Source: Phycomyces nitens
Taxonomy: Eukaryota; Mucoromycota; Mucoromycetes; Mucorales; Phycomycetaceae
Length of the DNA: 64,000 nt
Direction of reading: 5' to 3'
NCBI GenBank assembly: GCA_022702545.1
Contig: JAHRBC010000003.1
Span: forward strand, 3,534,001 to 3,598,000
Shown: piece by piece, positions 11,094-22,405 of the stretch
Layout: every line of letters begins with the position of its first letter
How positions within the stretch are numbered: position 1 is the stretch's first letter
Notes under the pieces: generated by a model
What the model was told of the DNA's origin: nothing
Database searches by the model: none
Seen by the model: only the letters and a program-made list of their open reading frames with translations
Made by a program: the position numbers and the translations under genes

Positions 11094-13582
11094 ATGTCTC
11101 AGCCAGCATCCTTCCAAGACCCAAATGCTACACCCAAGCGAGTACGTATGACGCTAGCATGTGAGCGTTGTAGGTAAGTATCCTACACATTCCTTCTATT
11201 CACTTAACCCATAAACATAGGTCAAAGAAAGGTAGATGTTTTAGTGCTGTGCCGACAATAGAATGACCAATACAATAGTGCTATTATCTCTATTACAGTC
11301 AAATGCGACTTTGGCCATCCTACATGCAGACGATGTGATATTGCCAAAGGTAATCCATATACTTGGTAGATGGAGTCTGATTCAGCCAATCTACAGTCCA
11401 ATGCTCCTACACAGGATCATCTACCCAGATCGATCTATTCAATCTCGCTCAGCTAAACGACACAATCGAGGGATTACAGGAACGAATGTCATCCATCGAG
11501 CGTGGAATGCAACAGATCCAGACTCAAACCCAATTCATTGCAGATACAATGCGTAATTCCAAACAAGCTGCCCAACCATCACCACAACCTCCTCAAACCC
11601 ACCAAGAAAATCCATTATCAGCAATGAACGCCAATTGGTCGCTTTCCTTGACACCTCAAGGTCTTCGTATAGACACTGGAATAGTGTCTCTTCAAGATCT
11701 CTATAATATTCTGCTCTCAGGCGTCACTCACCTACAGCTTCCCGCCAAGCCATCCGAGTCCCCTCCTGCTTCTCCTCTATCAACAAAGAGTCTTTGCTCA
11801 GCTGTACCAGCAAAGGCTGAGCAGGCCATAGTCATTAAGCACAATCCACGCTACAAATCAAAAGATGTGATGTTTCCGCTATATAGTGCTTGGGAGTCTG
11901 GGTGCCATGGTCCCAGTCGTTATGATAAGACTAAATCTCTCCCAGCCCTGTTGGATAATGACAGTAACCGATTGTTCGATCATTATGGACAATGCTTCCT
12001 ATGCTTTCCTCTGCCAGATCTAGATAGTTTTCTACAGAAATGCAAATCAAAAACAGCCTGTCCCTTGTTGATGAATGCCATTCTATCCTGGGCAGCACGG
12101 CATGCGGCTATTTATCACGGCATGTTTGTTGGCCAAGATCCGAACACGGTTGGAGAACGATATTTTGCCATGGCACAATCCTTGCTGAAAGACAGATTTC
12201 TGGCTCCAAATATCGATACCGTCCATGCACTCTTGCTGATGTACATTTATAGTATTGGCAAGACGGGTCCTACTCGGGCACAAGCAGAATCAGAGGCATA
12301 CACATTCTTGGGGTTGGCAATTCGAATGTCGCTTGATCTCGGTCTTCATCAGGACGAGGATAAAGAACATGGAGAACTCGAAAAAGAGAAGCGGCGTCGA
12401 TTGTTTGCAGCCGTGGAATTCCTCGAGACCCTTCGGTCAGCACATTCTGACAAACCAATGCTGTTTCCTGGTGAAGAAGTCATCAGCACACTGGCTCCCC
12501 AAGTACTCCAGAGTGAGTCTGGAGAGCAGCGCTACCGAGCAGAATTCACTGTTTATAGACACAAGATCAATCAGATATATCGTGGAATACATGCCAGTCT
12601 ATCAGCCAAAAATCCTCTGCTGTCTACTGTCACTACACTTGAAAAACAACTAGAGGGCTGGTATGCTGATTTGCCTCCATACTTTCATTACAGTCGAGAA
12701 GATAGAACTCGTCGAAATTGGGCCAGCACCTCTTTCAGAGAGCAAGCATGTCTGAAACTAAACTTTGAATATCATTTTCAGATATGTCAAATATATTCAA
12801 TCTTCTTGCCTAGTCCTGATGACAATACTTCTGCAATTGCTCTTCTCTCCCTAAGAGTGTGTCTAGAGGCAGCCGATGCCATGACTGATCTGTTAGAATG
12901 CTGGGCACAATTGCGCCAGCCCTGGTGCCATTTCACTCTAGACACCCTAGTGATGGCCTGCGTAGTCTACAGTAACCAGATTCGCAGTAGCCGCCCTGAA
13001 CTAAGAAAGTCAGCGTCTTATCAAATGAGGAGGATAGCCAGAGTATTACAGCACTCGCCAGTACGCCATCACAAGTACGTAAAGACATTGATAAGGCGAA
13101 TCGAAAGCCAAGTAGGCAATACAAAGCGCCCCGAAGATGAGCAGGACGAAGCGCCTTTGGCTGTTGAAGACAATGTGCCAGAAACCATGGCAAATGTGCC
13201 AATCTCTCGTATTTCTCTTACTACAAATGAGTGGGAATGGCTCAAGGGACCTCTTCCTCCTCCTTCTCCTACAACAATCTCCATAAATTCAGCATTCGAT
13301 GTTACGGCTGCAGCTGACATGACACTCAACGACCTCTTTCGTTTTGCTGATTTTGTTTATACCCCAATTATGGATGGCCAAGGCGCAGATACACTTCTTC
13401 ATGTGCCTGCATCTTGTCCTATCAGTCCATCAGAACCATGGCCTAATTCACAGAATACAAATAATGTGCTGACAAATGATCCCATTGGATCAATTCAGCC
13501 AATCATTCCCACCATGCAAGACTGGTCTACACGCGACGGATCTCTCTTTGCTTCTGCTCCCCTTCACCCTCGTTTCTCTTGA
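11094..13582 (+). CDS. Zn2Cys6 transcription factor with fungal-specific regulatory domain
   Basis: Four exons (11094-11173, an 11-nt exon 11221-11231, 11299-11349, 11397-13582) give 775 residues. Joined, residues ~20-50 read LACERCRSKKVKCD followed by a second half with CRRC and a final Cys: all six zinc ligands are present with CX2CX6CX6CX2CX6C spacing. A coiled-coil dimerisation segment (LAQLNDTIEGLQERMSSIER) follows. The middle region (from HYGQCFLCFPLPDLDSFL through SEAYTFLGLAIRMSLDLGLH) is the fungal-specific transcription factor domain. The C-terminus is Ser/Pro-rich and could activate transcription. Such proteins bind CGG-type sites as dimers; the target pathway cannot be read from the sequence. 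The zinc cluster is split over three small exons. Confidence 0.92.
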
Positions 13583-13712
13583 TAGAAATATACCCATACA
13601 TTTGCACAATTAAAATGAAGTTGCTTTTTTAAAAGAAAAGAATGTCTAAAAGTTGTTGTTGTTGTTGTTGGTTTTTTTTTTCTTTTTGTACTTGTTTATC
13701 CATCAATTAAAG

Positions 13713-14826
13713 CTACTTGCGCACAGCACGTCTTCTTCCGCCAACCTTTGTACCCTCGACATTCCCAATCTCTCTCTTCTTTGCCTTTTTCTTGGGAAGA
13801 GCAGTAGAGGACACCTCAGCATCCTTTTGGTCAGACTTTTCTTCTTCCTCTTCTTCCTCCTCCTCCTCAACCTTTTCTTTTGGCATGGTGAACTTTTCGT
13901 AGATGGACTTTGGCCAACGGACAAGATAGACCTCTTTGAAATCAGGCTTTTCGACCCATTCGACATTGAGGTGAATAGGATCAGCTTGTTCGGGATAGAC
14001 GATGAGATACTCGTCAGAGATGACTTCACATCTGACCATGTTCTGCTGGATTTCAAGGACACTGCGACCAATGGTAGGTGCTCCATGTCCCTTGGGGGCT
14101 CGAAGGGCCATGGCCAGACGAGCATCCTCAACAAAGTTCAAGATTCTGCGCTTCTCAAGGTAATAGTTGATCCAGCTAGCAAGGTACTGCATACCAGCCA
14201 CCAAGAAAGCCAAGAACACAATTACGGTTGTCAGTCCAGGACGGAAACGAGCATAGTAGTAGCCAGTTCCTCTCCAGCGAGGTACACCATTCTTGTAAAA
14301 GAAGTTGTAGCGTTCGCGACTAGCCGAGTTTCTCAGGATACCTGCTACCTTTCCAAGACGTGCAAAACGTTCCTTTGCCTTGACGTCCTGCTTGTTCTTA
14401 TCGGGACTATGGTTTTGTATTAGATGAGTTGATTCTAGAGACGGCTAGACTTACTGGAGTCGCAAAGAGAGCTTGCGGTAAGCTTTGCCAATCTCAGGGG
14501 CAGTAGCAGTGGCCTTTGTAAAGTAAAGCAAAGTAAGTACCGTGTGTTTCTGGTCATCTTGGTTACTTACAGGAATATCTAGCCAGCTATAGAATGTCAC
14601 ACCTTTACCCTCTGACTTTTCGAGTTCATCGACAAGATCAAATATCTCAAAATCGGCTAATGATATGTTAATGATGACACTAACAAGATCATAAATCAAA
14701 CTGAATCTTACCCTGGTCCCAAGCCTTTACGCGTGGAACAAGAGTTGCCAGCATAAACAGGGTCATCATAAGAAGGCCAATGAGCCCTTTTGTTGTGAGG
14801 CCCTTGCCCAATCTTAAACACGACAT
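13713..14826 (-). CDS. ERJ5: ER membrane J-domain protein (ERJ5/DNAJC1-like)
   Basis: Four exons (14826-14712, 14656-14571, 14513-14455, 14406-13713) give 317 residues. Residues ~14-34 are a signal/anchor (GLIGLLMMTLFMLATLV). Then comes a J domain starting at WDQADFEIFDLVDELEKSE; its HPD is formed across the exon 3/exon 4 junction (RLHPDKNKQ). A transmembrane helix follows (GLTTVIVFLAFLVAGMQYLA, ~132-151). The tail is cytosolic with a poly-Glu run and a basic end (KKKAKKRE, GGRRRAVRK). This layout is that of Erj5-type co-chaperones, which stimulate BiP/Kar2 in the ER lumen. The insertion between helix I and the HPD (GKGVTFYSWLDIP) is typical of this subgroup. Confidence 0.85.
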
Positions 14827-14927
14827 GATGAACAAGCAAGATCTTTATAGCCAAAAAGCGTGGAAATCAAAAATCAAATAGTCTTTTGGGTGGTACAGCG
14901 GGGTTTTTTTAAAATAAAATAAAAAAA

Positions 14928-14957
14928 AGAGAGGGAGAGGGAGAGGGAGAGGGAGAA
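14928..14957 (+). repeat. Short (GGGAGA)n repeat
   Basis: About four copies of a GAGGGA hexamer in the spacer between the ERJ5-like start codon and the actin-related protein stop codon, next to an A-rich run. Confidence 0.7.
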
Positions 14958-14987
14958 ATAAGAAAGAAGTGAGAGGAGAGGGAGAAT

Positions 14988-16489
14988 TTAATAGCTCTTG
15001 GTGTGCACAACAGATGGTCCTGATTCATTATAGTCAACTTTACTGACATAGTTCTTGGCATCAATAAACACGAGCTATCAAGAGTGTTTAGAGCAAGTGT
15101 TTAAACTCATTTTAATATATTTATATATATATATTACCTTTGCAACAATTTCACCTCCGAGCCATGTCGCGTAACATTGATATTGCTTCTCGCGAAGGAT
15201 AGTAAAGTACTCTGGTATCCGTAAAAAGCTGACAAGTCGCGGCTGCGAATCTCCAGCATTGTCTGAATAAGGCAGAGAAAGCTGTACTTCTTTCTTTATC
15301 CGGTTCTGTAGCTGGTACAAAAGACTACAGCCACCTGTCACCACAATGTTCTCCCATAACTTGGGTCTGATTTCAGGTGTCTCGCAGTTCATAATGGCCA
15401 AACGAGCACCCTCTGACAGAGACAGGACATTCATTCCAACAAGTTCTGGTGAGAACAAGGGATCACACACCTTGTGGCGATATCCACCAATGGTAAACTA
15501 TAGACCATTCTTTAATATACCACACCATAACTACTTGACATGCCAATATCTCACCTTGTGGCCCTTGTATTCAACTGTCAAGTTCTCTGTGACCTCTGGG
15601 ACCACTTCATCTTCTGTAACCACAGCCTCACCATCTGTAAACTCTTCCACAGCCGGTGTGGCCACCATGTCAAGCACACTAGGTGTTCCAGTAGTGTTGT
15701 CTTCTGGTCTCACATGGCCTGCCAGTACATGGCATGCACCAGGCTGCTCTCTTATGAAACGAGCAAACTCGGTATCCAGTGGAACAGAGGCCTTTTGAGC
15801 CTGCTGTACGAGATTTGCATCTTGTTGAAGAAGCTCCAACAGATACTGATCAAAGTGTCTGCCTCCAATTGCCAAGCTAATACTAGACTGGCTCTGGAGA
15901 ATGCTATCCACAACCACATTGATATCTATACTTTACAATCAACCTCTAGGTCTTTTTGGTCAGATATTTTACCTGTCGTCTCATGTCCAATATCGATAAT
16001 CAAGCCAGAAACGGATCCACAGCCATACAAGGCAAGAAGAGGTTGAGGAGCAATATAGAGACCAGGCACATTAAAATTCTCAAAGAATATCTGGGTAATG
16101 CGTTCATGTTCTTCCTTTGTCCAGCCCACAGGCACAGTCAATAAGACAGGACTTTCATTGCGAGACTTCTTGATGCCAAGCTCTTTAAAGAGGATGTGAT
16201 GCCTAAGGTATGTTAGACTAATCGTTTTATTCTAAACCCAATTATTACCAGCAGGCTTCAAGGTCAGGCCAGGACACAATCATATTATTCTTGATAGGAC
16301 TATTAAAGTCTTCCATTTTGATTATCTAAAAAAAAAAAGGGCAAATCCAGGTCATTGGCTATTAATCTGCCTTAACCAACTTACAATCGGAGGTGGTTTG
16401 TTGGTATCATTGACGCTTATTCCTGCCCTGGTTGTATATGATCCGACATCGATTACTACAAAATTCTCTTCTCTTAATGCAAGTGCCAT
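14988..16489 (-). CDS. Actin-related protein, probably chromatin-remodeller type (Arp9-like)
   Basis: Six exons (16489-16385, 16325-16249, 16202-15973, 15925-15555, 15497-15138, 15074-14988) give 409 residues. Actin-fold landmarks are present: FVVIDVGSYTTRAGIS (phosphate 1), LIIDIGHETT (phosphate 2) and LWENIVVTGGCSLL (adenosine loop), with LLTVPVGWTKEEHERI corresponding to actin's VLLTEAPLNP region. The ending GGEIVAKLVF, then DYNESGPSVV, replaces actin's WISKQEYDESGP. An insertion lies at about residues 190-260. Such divergent ATP sites are seen in nuclear Arps of SWI/SNF-RSC complexes; the Arp9 assignment is inference, Arp7 or Arp10 being alternatives. It is divergent from the phosphatase gene, 194 bases away. 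Confidence 0.8.
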
Positions 16490-16683
16490 CTTCAATGCAC
16501 GCGTCCTCTCTTGCTCCGTCGTAAAACTGATATACGCCCCCTCCCCTCTCTCCTCCTCGGGCCCTCGGGTGTAAATAAGCCACCTTTAGTATTGCGGAAA
16601 TTGAATAGGATCAACGATCGCTACCACACATGGTGTAACCAGCTTTGCGATTCTATCACCCTTCTTCTTCTACTATCCTGGTC

Positions 16684-19600
16684 ATGAAGTCTCAATCGCG
16701 TCAGCAAAAAGGCTTTCTCGACAGTCTAGTCCAATATCCCGACAATATAGAATTTATATCCTTTTTGTACTATTGACCAAAACAGCGCATAAAATACCAC
16801 ACACACACATATATATAAATATATATATTAGCCTTCATTCCTCTGCACCTTTGTCCCGTCGAGCTGTATCCTCCAAAGCCATCGCCATCCAATGACACAC
16901 TTGACTCAAAGGCAGATTACAGTCTGGCATTGGTTGCCCATTTGGATGCTCACAACCCATCCAAAGACCCCGAGTCTTGGTAAGCCTAGACTGGTGTGGC
17001 ACTTGTACTCAAGCCAGAATGGTTGTTTTAGCCTGCTTCTTGTAAGAGACTCGCCCGGACAGGGATTTCCAACTGTGGTCAATGTGCTCCCTATTGTCTC
17101 TGACTTTAATTTTCAAATATGTGAGCATCCATTGGATTAACTTTCTGGCCTTGACTGACCCGAATCTTTTTTTTTGCATTCTTAGCTCAGGCAAAGGCAA
17201 ATCCTTTGAGAGAAGGGACAGGTAGAAAGTTGGATGAGCATAGGGATGATAATCTCATCACAGAGACAACTGCAGATCTATGTGTTCAATTTTCAGGACA
17301 AGGCCAGGCGATCTCTGTGATATTCAAGGATAGAGAAGATACAAAGAATATCTTGGCAGATATTAAGAAACGAAAGGACAATGCAGGCAAGACCAATGGT
17401 TGTCATGATAGAGTATACTGACATGGTTGGTATAGTGAGTCATGGCTACTCTCTAGAAAAGAACAGCCATGCCTGGTTGGATTCGTATACAAAGTTTGGT
17501 ATGGTGCTCAAATTTGCTTATACATTTGATTGCTTATCATTCTACAGCCTCTCCAAGAACAATGCGGAAACCACCCATGAGATCAAATACTCTGCCATTA
17601 AAAGCAGAGAGCTCTATCCCATATGTACTTCCTATCCAGCGCCAGGATACAATGGCAATTTTAAATCTTAAAAGAACTGCCACCACTATATCCAAAAAGG
17701 TGCGGAATATCAGCACATCAAGAGCAAAAGAGCATTGGATATACGCACGGCTTATGGACCAAGAAGATGAGTTTGTGACTTGGAAAAAGGCAAAGTAAGC
17801 TTAAAGACTTTGAACAAACAAAACTCTTAATCCCTTGAATTGCAGTGTGTTTGTAGGAACCTGGAATGTCCATGGCTCCAATCCACCCGAATCTCTGTCG
17901 ACATGGATTCTGGGCACTTTAACAACAGATCTCGGAGATTCTTTTGAGCCTGACTTTTATGTGATTGGGTCAGTAACAAGATCATTTCCAGGAACACAAT
18001 TTCTCATATCTTTTTTTTTTGCCTTTATCAGTCTTCAGGAAATGGAGACCAATACTGAGGCTTACTTTCGCTATGATCCTACCAAAGAGACAGCATGGGT
18101 CAATGCGGTATTTGATGCTCTTGGAGAAAAGAAGAATGACTATTACAAGGCAAGGGAGGCAGTATAGCCTATTTTTTGATCTGTTTCACCAATGAATATA
18201 TATATACATATATAGGTCGCATCCCAGCAATTGGTTACAATGCTATTGATTGTAATTGCCAAAAAGAAGCATTCTGGCAATGTGTCTGAAGTAGAGACAA
18301 ATTATGTAGGCGTTGGGCTAATGAACATCATGGTAATTATCTCGGACAATTACATGTGTCTTTTGTCATCCTTAGAATCATTATTGTTGTAGGGAAACAA
18401 AGGAGGCGTGGCTGTTCGGTTTAGATTTCACGACAGCTACTTTTGCTTCATCACTAGCCATCTGGCAGCCTTTGTCGACAAGGTTGAAAAAAGAAACCAA
18501 GATTTTACAGCCATTGCAAAGCGACTTGTGTTTTCCAATTATTTAGACGATTCTCTCGCCTATTTGAAGTTTTCTTGGAATAACGGTGGTGATGAAGGAG
18601 TGTCGTTTCTAGAGTCTAATGGTGTCTTGCGCAAATGGTCCAAGGAGGCCTCGGTCTTCCATGCAGAGTAAGCTACGATAACCAATACAGACCTTATCTT
18701 GTGCTAATGATCCTAGTCATTTGATATGGTTGGGTGATTTGAATTATCGAGTGAATCTCGGTGAGGCTGAAATTAAGATGAGATTGCAGCAAGGCCAGTT
18801 AGATTATCTATTGGAATATGATCAGGCAAGCAACCATTTATACTATATTCTTATAAAAAAAATACGGACAAGGTCCTTATGCGGCATGTCTTGTGTAGCT
18901 ATCTATCGAGAGACAGGCCGGTAGAACATTCTCCATGTTTGACGAGGGACGGATCGAATTTACCCCCACTTACAAATTCGATGCTGGTACAGACCAGTAT
19001 GATACCAGGTAAGAGACAATTTAGTAAAGAATATCGATCTTGATGCTCTGTGCTATAGTGAGAAACGACGTGCACCTTCGTGGACAGACCGTATTCTATG
19101 GAAAAAGAGTGGAAATGATGATGACCACAACAAGCGACAAAGCTTACTGTCCTACGACAGTTGTATGAAGATGATGACTAGTGATCACAAACCAGTCCGA
19201 GCCTTATTCGAGACAAATGTTCGCAAGATTGATCATCAGCGTTTGGCATTGACCAAAGACAAGCTTATAAAACGGCTGGTCACCACAAAAGACCAGACCC
19301 CAAAGGCAAACTTATTGGATTCCTTTGTAAAGTTTGGCGACGTCCAGTTTATGGAGTTCAAAGAAAGGTCGATTGTACTGGAGAACACTGGTATGGTGCT
19401 GGTTACTTTCCGGTTCAAGGGGAAATCGAATGTCATTGATGAGAACGATAATTCTGAATTGGATCAGAACAAGAATTCGGATCAATCTTCCACAGAGGAA
19501 ATTATTCCATCTTGGCTGACAGTGCACCCTACCTCAGGTGTGCTGGGTCCTGGTATGTTGGAATGCACAATTGGCTTTAGGATATGAACATACTGACAGA

Positions 19601-20919
19601 TATTCAATTAGGTGAAAAGGTGGTCATACAGTTTGAATTAATGATCGACCCTTCGATCTCTGCGCCGTTCAATAAGAGAGAAAAGGAGATCAACGAGATC
19701 CTTGTTCTCAGAATAAAAGATGGAGGCGACTACTTTATCGTTGTCGAAGGAAAATACCAGCCTACTTGTTTTGGTGTGCCCTTGGAGGATCTTGCCTCTA
19801 TGCCTGTTCCTGTAAACCCAATAAGATATACCCCTCTTCAAAACCCCAAGAATCGTACATCGGAACCTAGTAATGATCGACAGGCCCAGCAAGTCAATCT
19901 ACCTAAGGAACTATGGAAGGTCTTGAACTTTTTATGGAACAAGAACATGCTCTCGATTGTAAGTCGACATAGTACTAATCTGGTTGGAAAGATATCTTAT
20001 TTGGAAATATAGGAATCTTTGTTCTTGAAGCATGGTGATCGTGTGATATGTCATTATATTCGTCAATGTATGGATGCAGACCTCCCTTTTGATAGTGATA
20101 TATTGTTGGGTAAGGATGCAAAGGATGAACAGGCCGCGCCAGTCAAGCCTTCCGACCCTTTGGATGATTCTAGCAAGGAGGGCGCCACCAAAACCGTCGA
20201 CAGTATCGAGGCACCTAATACTGACACTATCAAAGACCCTGTTAGCAAAGGTCTTGGTACTGATGAGCCTGTTGTAGCCGCCACTACCCCTAATGAAGCA
20301 ACCCAATCTGTTGTCAGTGACGCTCCTGCTAATCCCCAGGCCTCAATAGATGACGCTTCGACGATCAACGAGACCTTTGCTGATAAGATTGATATCAAGG
20401 ACACTTTTGTAGATAACTTGTCCGAGGATAATGATGAGGATTTGGAGAAAGAGGCCTTGGGGGCTAATTCAATGGTCGATGTATTGGTGGCCTTTCTCGA
20501 ATGCCTTCCTGAACCTGTCATTCCTACCAACATGTACCTACTTGCCCTTGAAGCTGCAGATTCGCCCGAAGCCATGGCCACAGTAAATATATATATTTGC
20601 TTTCTTTTACTTTTTCTAATACTCTTTAATAGCTCATGGCAAACCTGCCCAGAGTCCATCTTAATGTTCTCCATTATATCAATGACTTTTTACGAGATGC
20701 CATGAAGTATGCACCTGAATCATGCAAAGATTATAGAAGACAGCATATCGGTAAGATTGTTATGAATCCCACGCACCCATATTCAAACTTGTACTTCTTT
20801 TTTTTTTAGTGGAGCTCTTTAGTGGCATGATTCGCCCTCCTATTGACCACAAGGAGTGGAATCCAGCATTGGCAAGAGAAAAGAGAGAGAAGTTTGTGGG
20901 ACATTTTCTGAGAGCTTGA
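16684..20919 (+). CDS. OCRL/INPP5B-like inositol polyphosphate 5-phosphatase with PH-like, ASH and RhoGAP-like domains
   Basis: Sixteen exons can be joined in one frame to give about 1080 residues. Exon 1 (16684-16755) joins exon 2 (16849) only through an apparent AT-AC intron; introns at 18150 and 18826 begin with GC. A PH-like N-terminal region leads into the catalytic domain: FVGTWNVHGSNPPE, GNKGGVAVRFRFH, SHLAAFVDKVEKRNQDF, WLGDLNYRVN, APSWTDRILWKK and TSDHKPVRALF. All motifs needed for 5-phosphatase activity on PtdIns(4,5)P2 are visible. The ASH domain (from VKFGDVQFMEFKERSIVLEN to YFIVVEGKYQPTCFG) and a RhoGAP-like domain follow. The RhoGAP-like part (CLPEPVIPTNMY) is interrupted by a ~120-residue acidic, Thr/Ser-rich insert. 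This order is that of OCRL, which works on endosomal and Golgi membranes with Rab GTPases. Confidence 0.9.
16756..16848 (+). other. Candidate U12-type AT-AC intron
   Basis: The donor reads ATATCCTTT, an exact match to the U12-type AT-AC 5' splice-site consensus. The intron would end CTCTGCAC, and a branch-like GCCTTCAT lies with its A 11 nt before the end. Splicing keeps frame 0 from GAATTT to CTTTGTCCC. The nearby GT-AG options I tried (donor at TTTTTGTACT; acceptors at ATTAG, AACAG and GTCGAG) all run into stop codons. Confidence 0.6.
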
Positions 20920-21046
20920 TTCTACCACAAATAAACATTTTTTTCTATATAAACATTTTTTTTGATTGATGACATGGTTTTGTGTTTTATTGGTGTGGTC
21001 ATACGAACGATGGGATCTTCCAAGATGTGAAAAATATTGACAAGAT

Positions 21047-21781
21047 TTACTTGCGGCTCTGATGGAAACATAAAGTGTGAGATGACATTAAACATAACAA
21101 TGATTCTTATTACCTTGATCTTCTTGACGTAGAACTCAAGCTCCTTACCCTCGAGAATGTAACCATCGCAACGACCAGACTGGCCGGGGCGGGAGGCAAT
21201 GACGGCGTAGAGACGACCAGAGGTGAACTGATCATCGAGGAGAGTCTCGACGGCAGCATCAGACTTGCGGGCAGCAATCTTCTTCTGGACGCTGTTGGAC
21301 TTCTTCTCAACAGCAACTTCCTCGGTGGTGGCCTTCTTCTTGCCAAGGGAGGAAGCGTAGTGAGCCTCATGCCACTGACGGAAGGGGGTGGCATCGATCT
21401 GGACAACGGCACCCTTGACGAGAGTGTTGGTGCGGACCAATTCGTTGTTGGAGGCGTTGTATACGACAGTCAAGACACGGGTCTTGCGGGCAATACCCTC
21501 GGAACCCCAAGAGAAGTTGCCAGATTCAAGACGGAGAGCTCTGTGCTTGACGTTGCCACCACGGACGCGGACAACGTGGATACGTCTGCCACCGAGCTTG
21601 GTCATGGCCGGGGGACGGCCCAACTCAAACTTTCTCTTCTTTCTGTACTGAGCGCGCTTGGCACCAGTCTCGGAACGCTTGTGCCTCGAATCACGGCTGA
21701 TACCTAAAAGTCATCCTCGTTGTCAGGATTTGTCTATTGATGGATGTATTGTTGTAGTGTCGAGGACGATACGTTACCCAT
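21047..21781 (-). CDS. RPS8: 40S ribosomal protein eS8
   Basis: Three exons: 21781-21778 (only ATGG), 21703-21114 and 21058-21047 (last three residues SRK plus stop), giving 201 residues. The sequence opens [20 protein letters not shown] and contains [20 protein letters not shown] and [17 protein letters not shown], all diagnostic of eS8. The protein sits at the back of the 40S body near helix 44. Codons are strongly biased towards C/G-ending forms compared with neighbours, as expected for a highly expressed gene. It is divergent from bL33m with 196 bases between start codons. Confidence 0.97.
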
Positions 21782-21977
21782 AGTGGAGTTGGATGAAAAG
21801 AGGGAGCTGATGGATGTGCCATGGCAAGGGTTTGCTAAGGGGCAGGTTTGCTCGGTGCACTGTGACTGAGTTTCTTTTTGGCCCGAGAGGACAAAAGAAA
21901 AAAACACAGGAAGCTCCGCAAGTGAGAAAGTGACCAGGTAAACACCCCCCAACACTTCTTTCACCTTCACAACAATC

Positions 21978-22203
21978 ATGGCAAAGAAAGCAAAGGCTAG
22001 AGTTATCCTCGTCAAATTGCTCTCCACTGCAGGAACCGGCTTCAACTATGTCAAGTCTCGCCCTAGAATCAGCCCAAAGCTGTCCATGATGAAATACGAT
22101 CCTGTTGGTACGTTTATTTCCATTGATTTACAATGGTCTTATTGAACAAATGACTCTAGTCAAGCAACACGTCCTGTTCAACGAAACCAAGATGAAAAAA
22201 TAG
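21978..22203 (+). CDS. MRPL39: Mitochondrial ribosomal protein bL33m
   Basis: Two exons (21978-22107, 22160-22203) give 57 residues, starting MAKKAKARVILVKLLSTAGTG and ending VKQHVLFNETKMKK. This matches the bL33 family in length and pattern (basic start, LSMMKYDPVVKQHVLF core). The bacterial zinc-binding cysteines are absent, as in mitochondrial forms. No cleavable presequence is evident; small mitochondrial ribosomal proteins often import through their basic N-terminus. It shares a short divergent promoter region with cytosolic eS8. Confidence 0.9.
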
Positions 22204-22405
22204 AATTTGGATTATACTGTTGTAAATAATGAACCCTGATATTATCACTGATTGCGCTGGTGTATTTATACATATATATATGGGTTGATTGGATATGCAA
22301 AAATGGTGTTTATTGATGTAAAAGAGGCAGAGTTCATTACAGGGATTGTGGTTTGGCCGTTCTAGATCTCTTTATATATATATATATATCTGTATATATT
22401 ATGGC

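Noticed and set aside
13653..14423. 256-codon plus-strand frame opposite the ERJ5-like gene
   Set aside because: Shadow of the poly-Glu and membrane-segment codons; the minus strand has the J domain with HPD and clean introns.
20063..20674. 203-codon minus-strand Ser-rich frame
   Set aside because: Antisense of the acidic insert of the OCRL-like gene.
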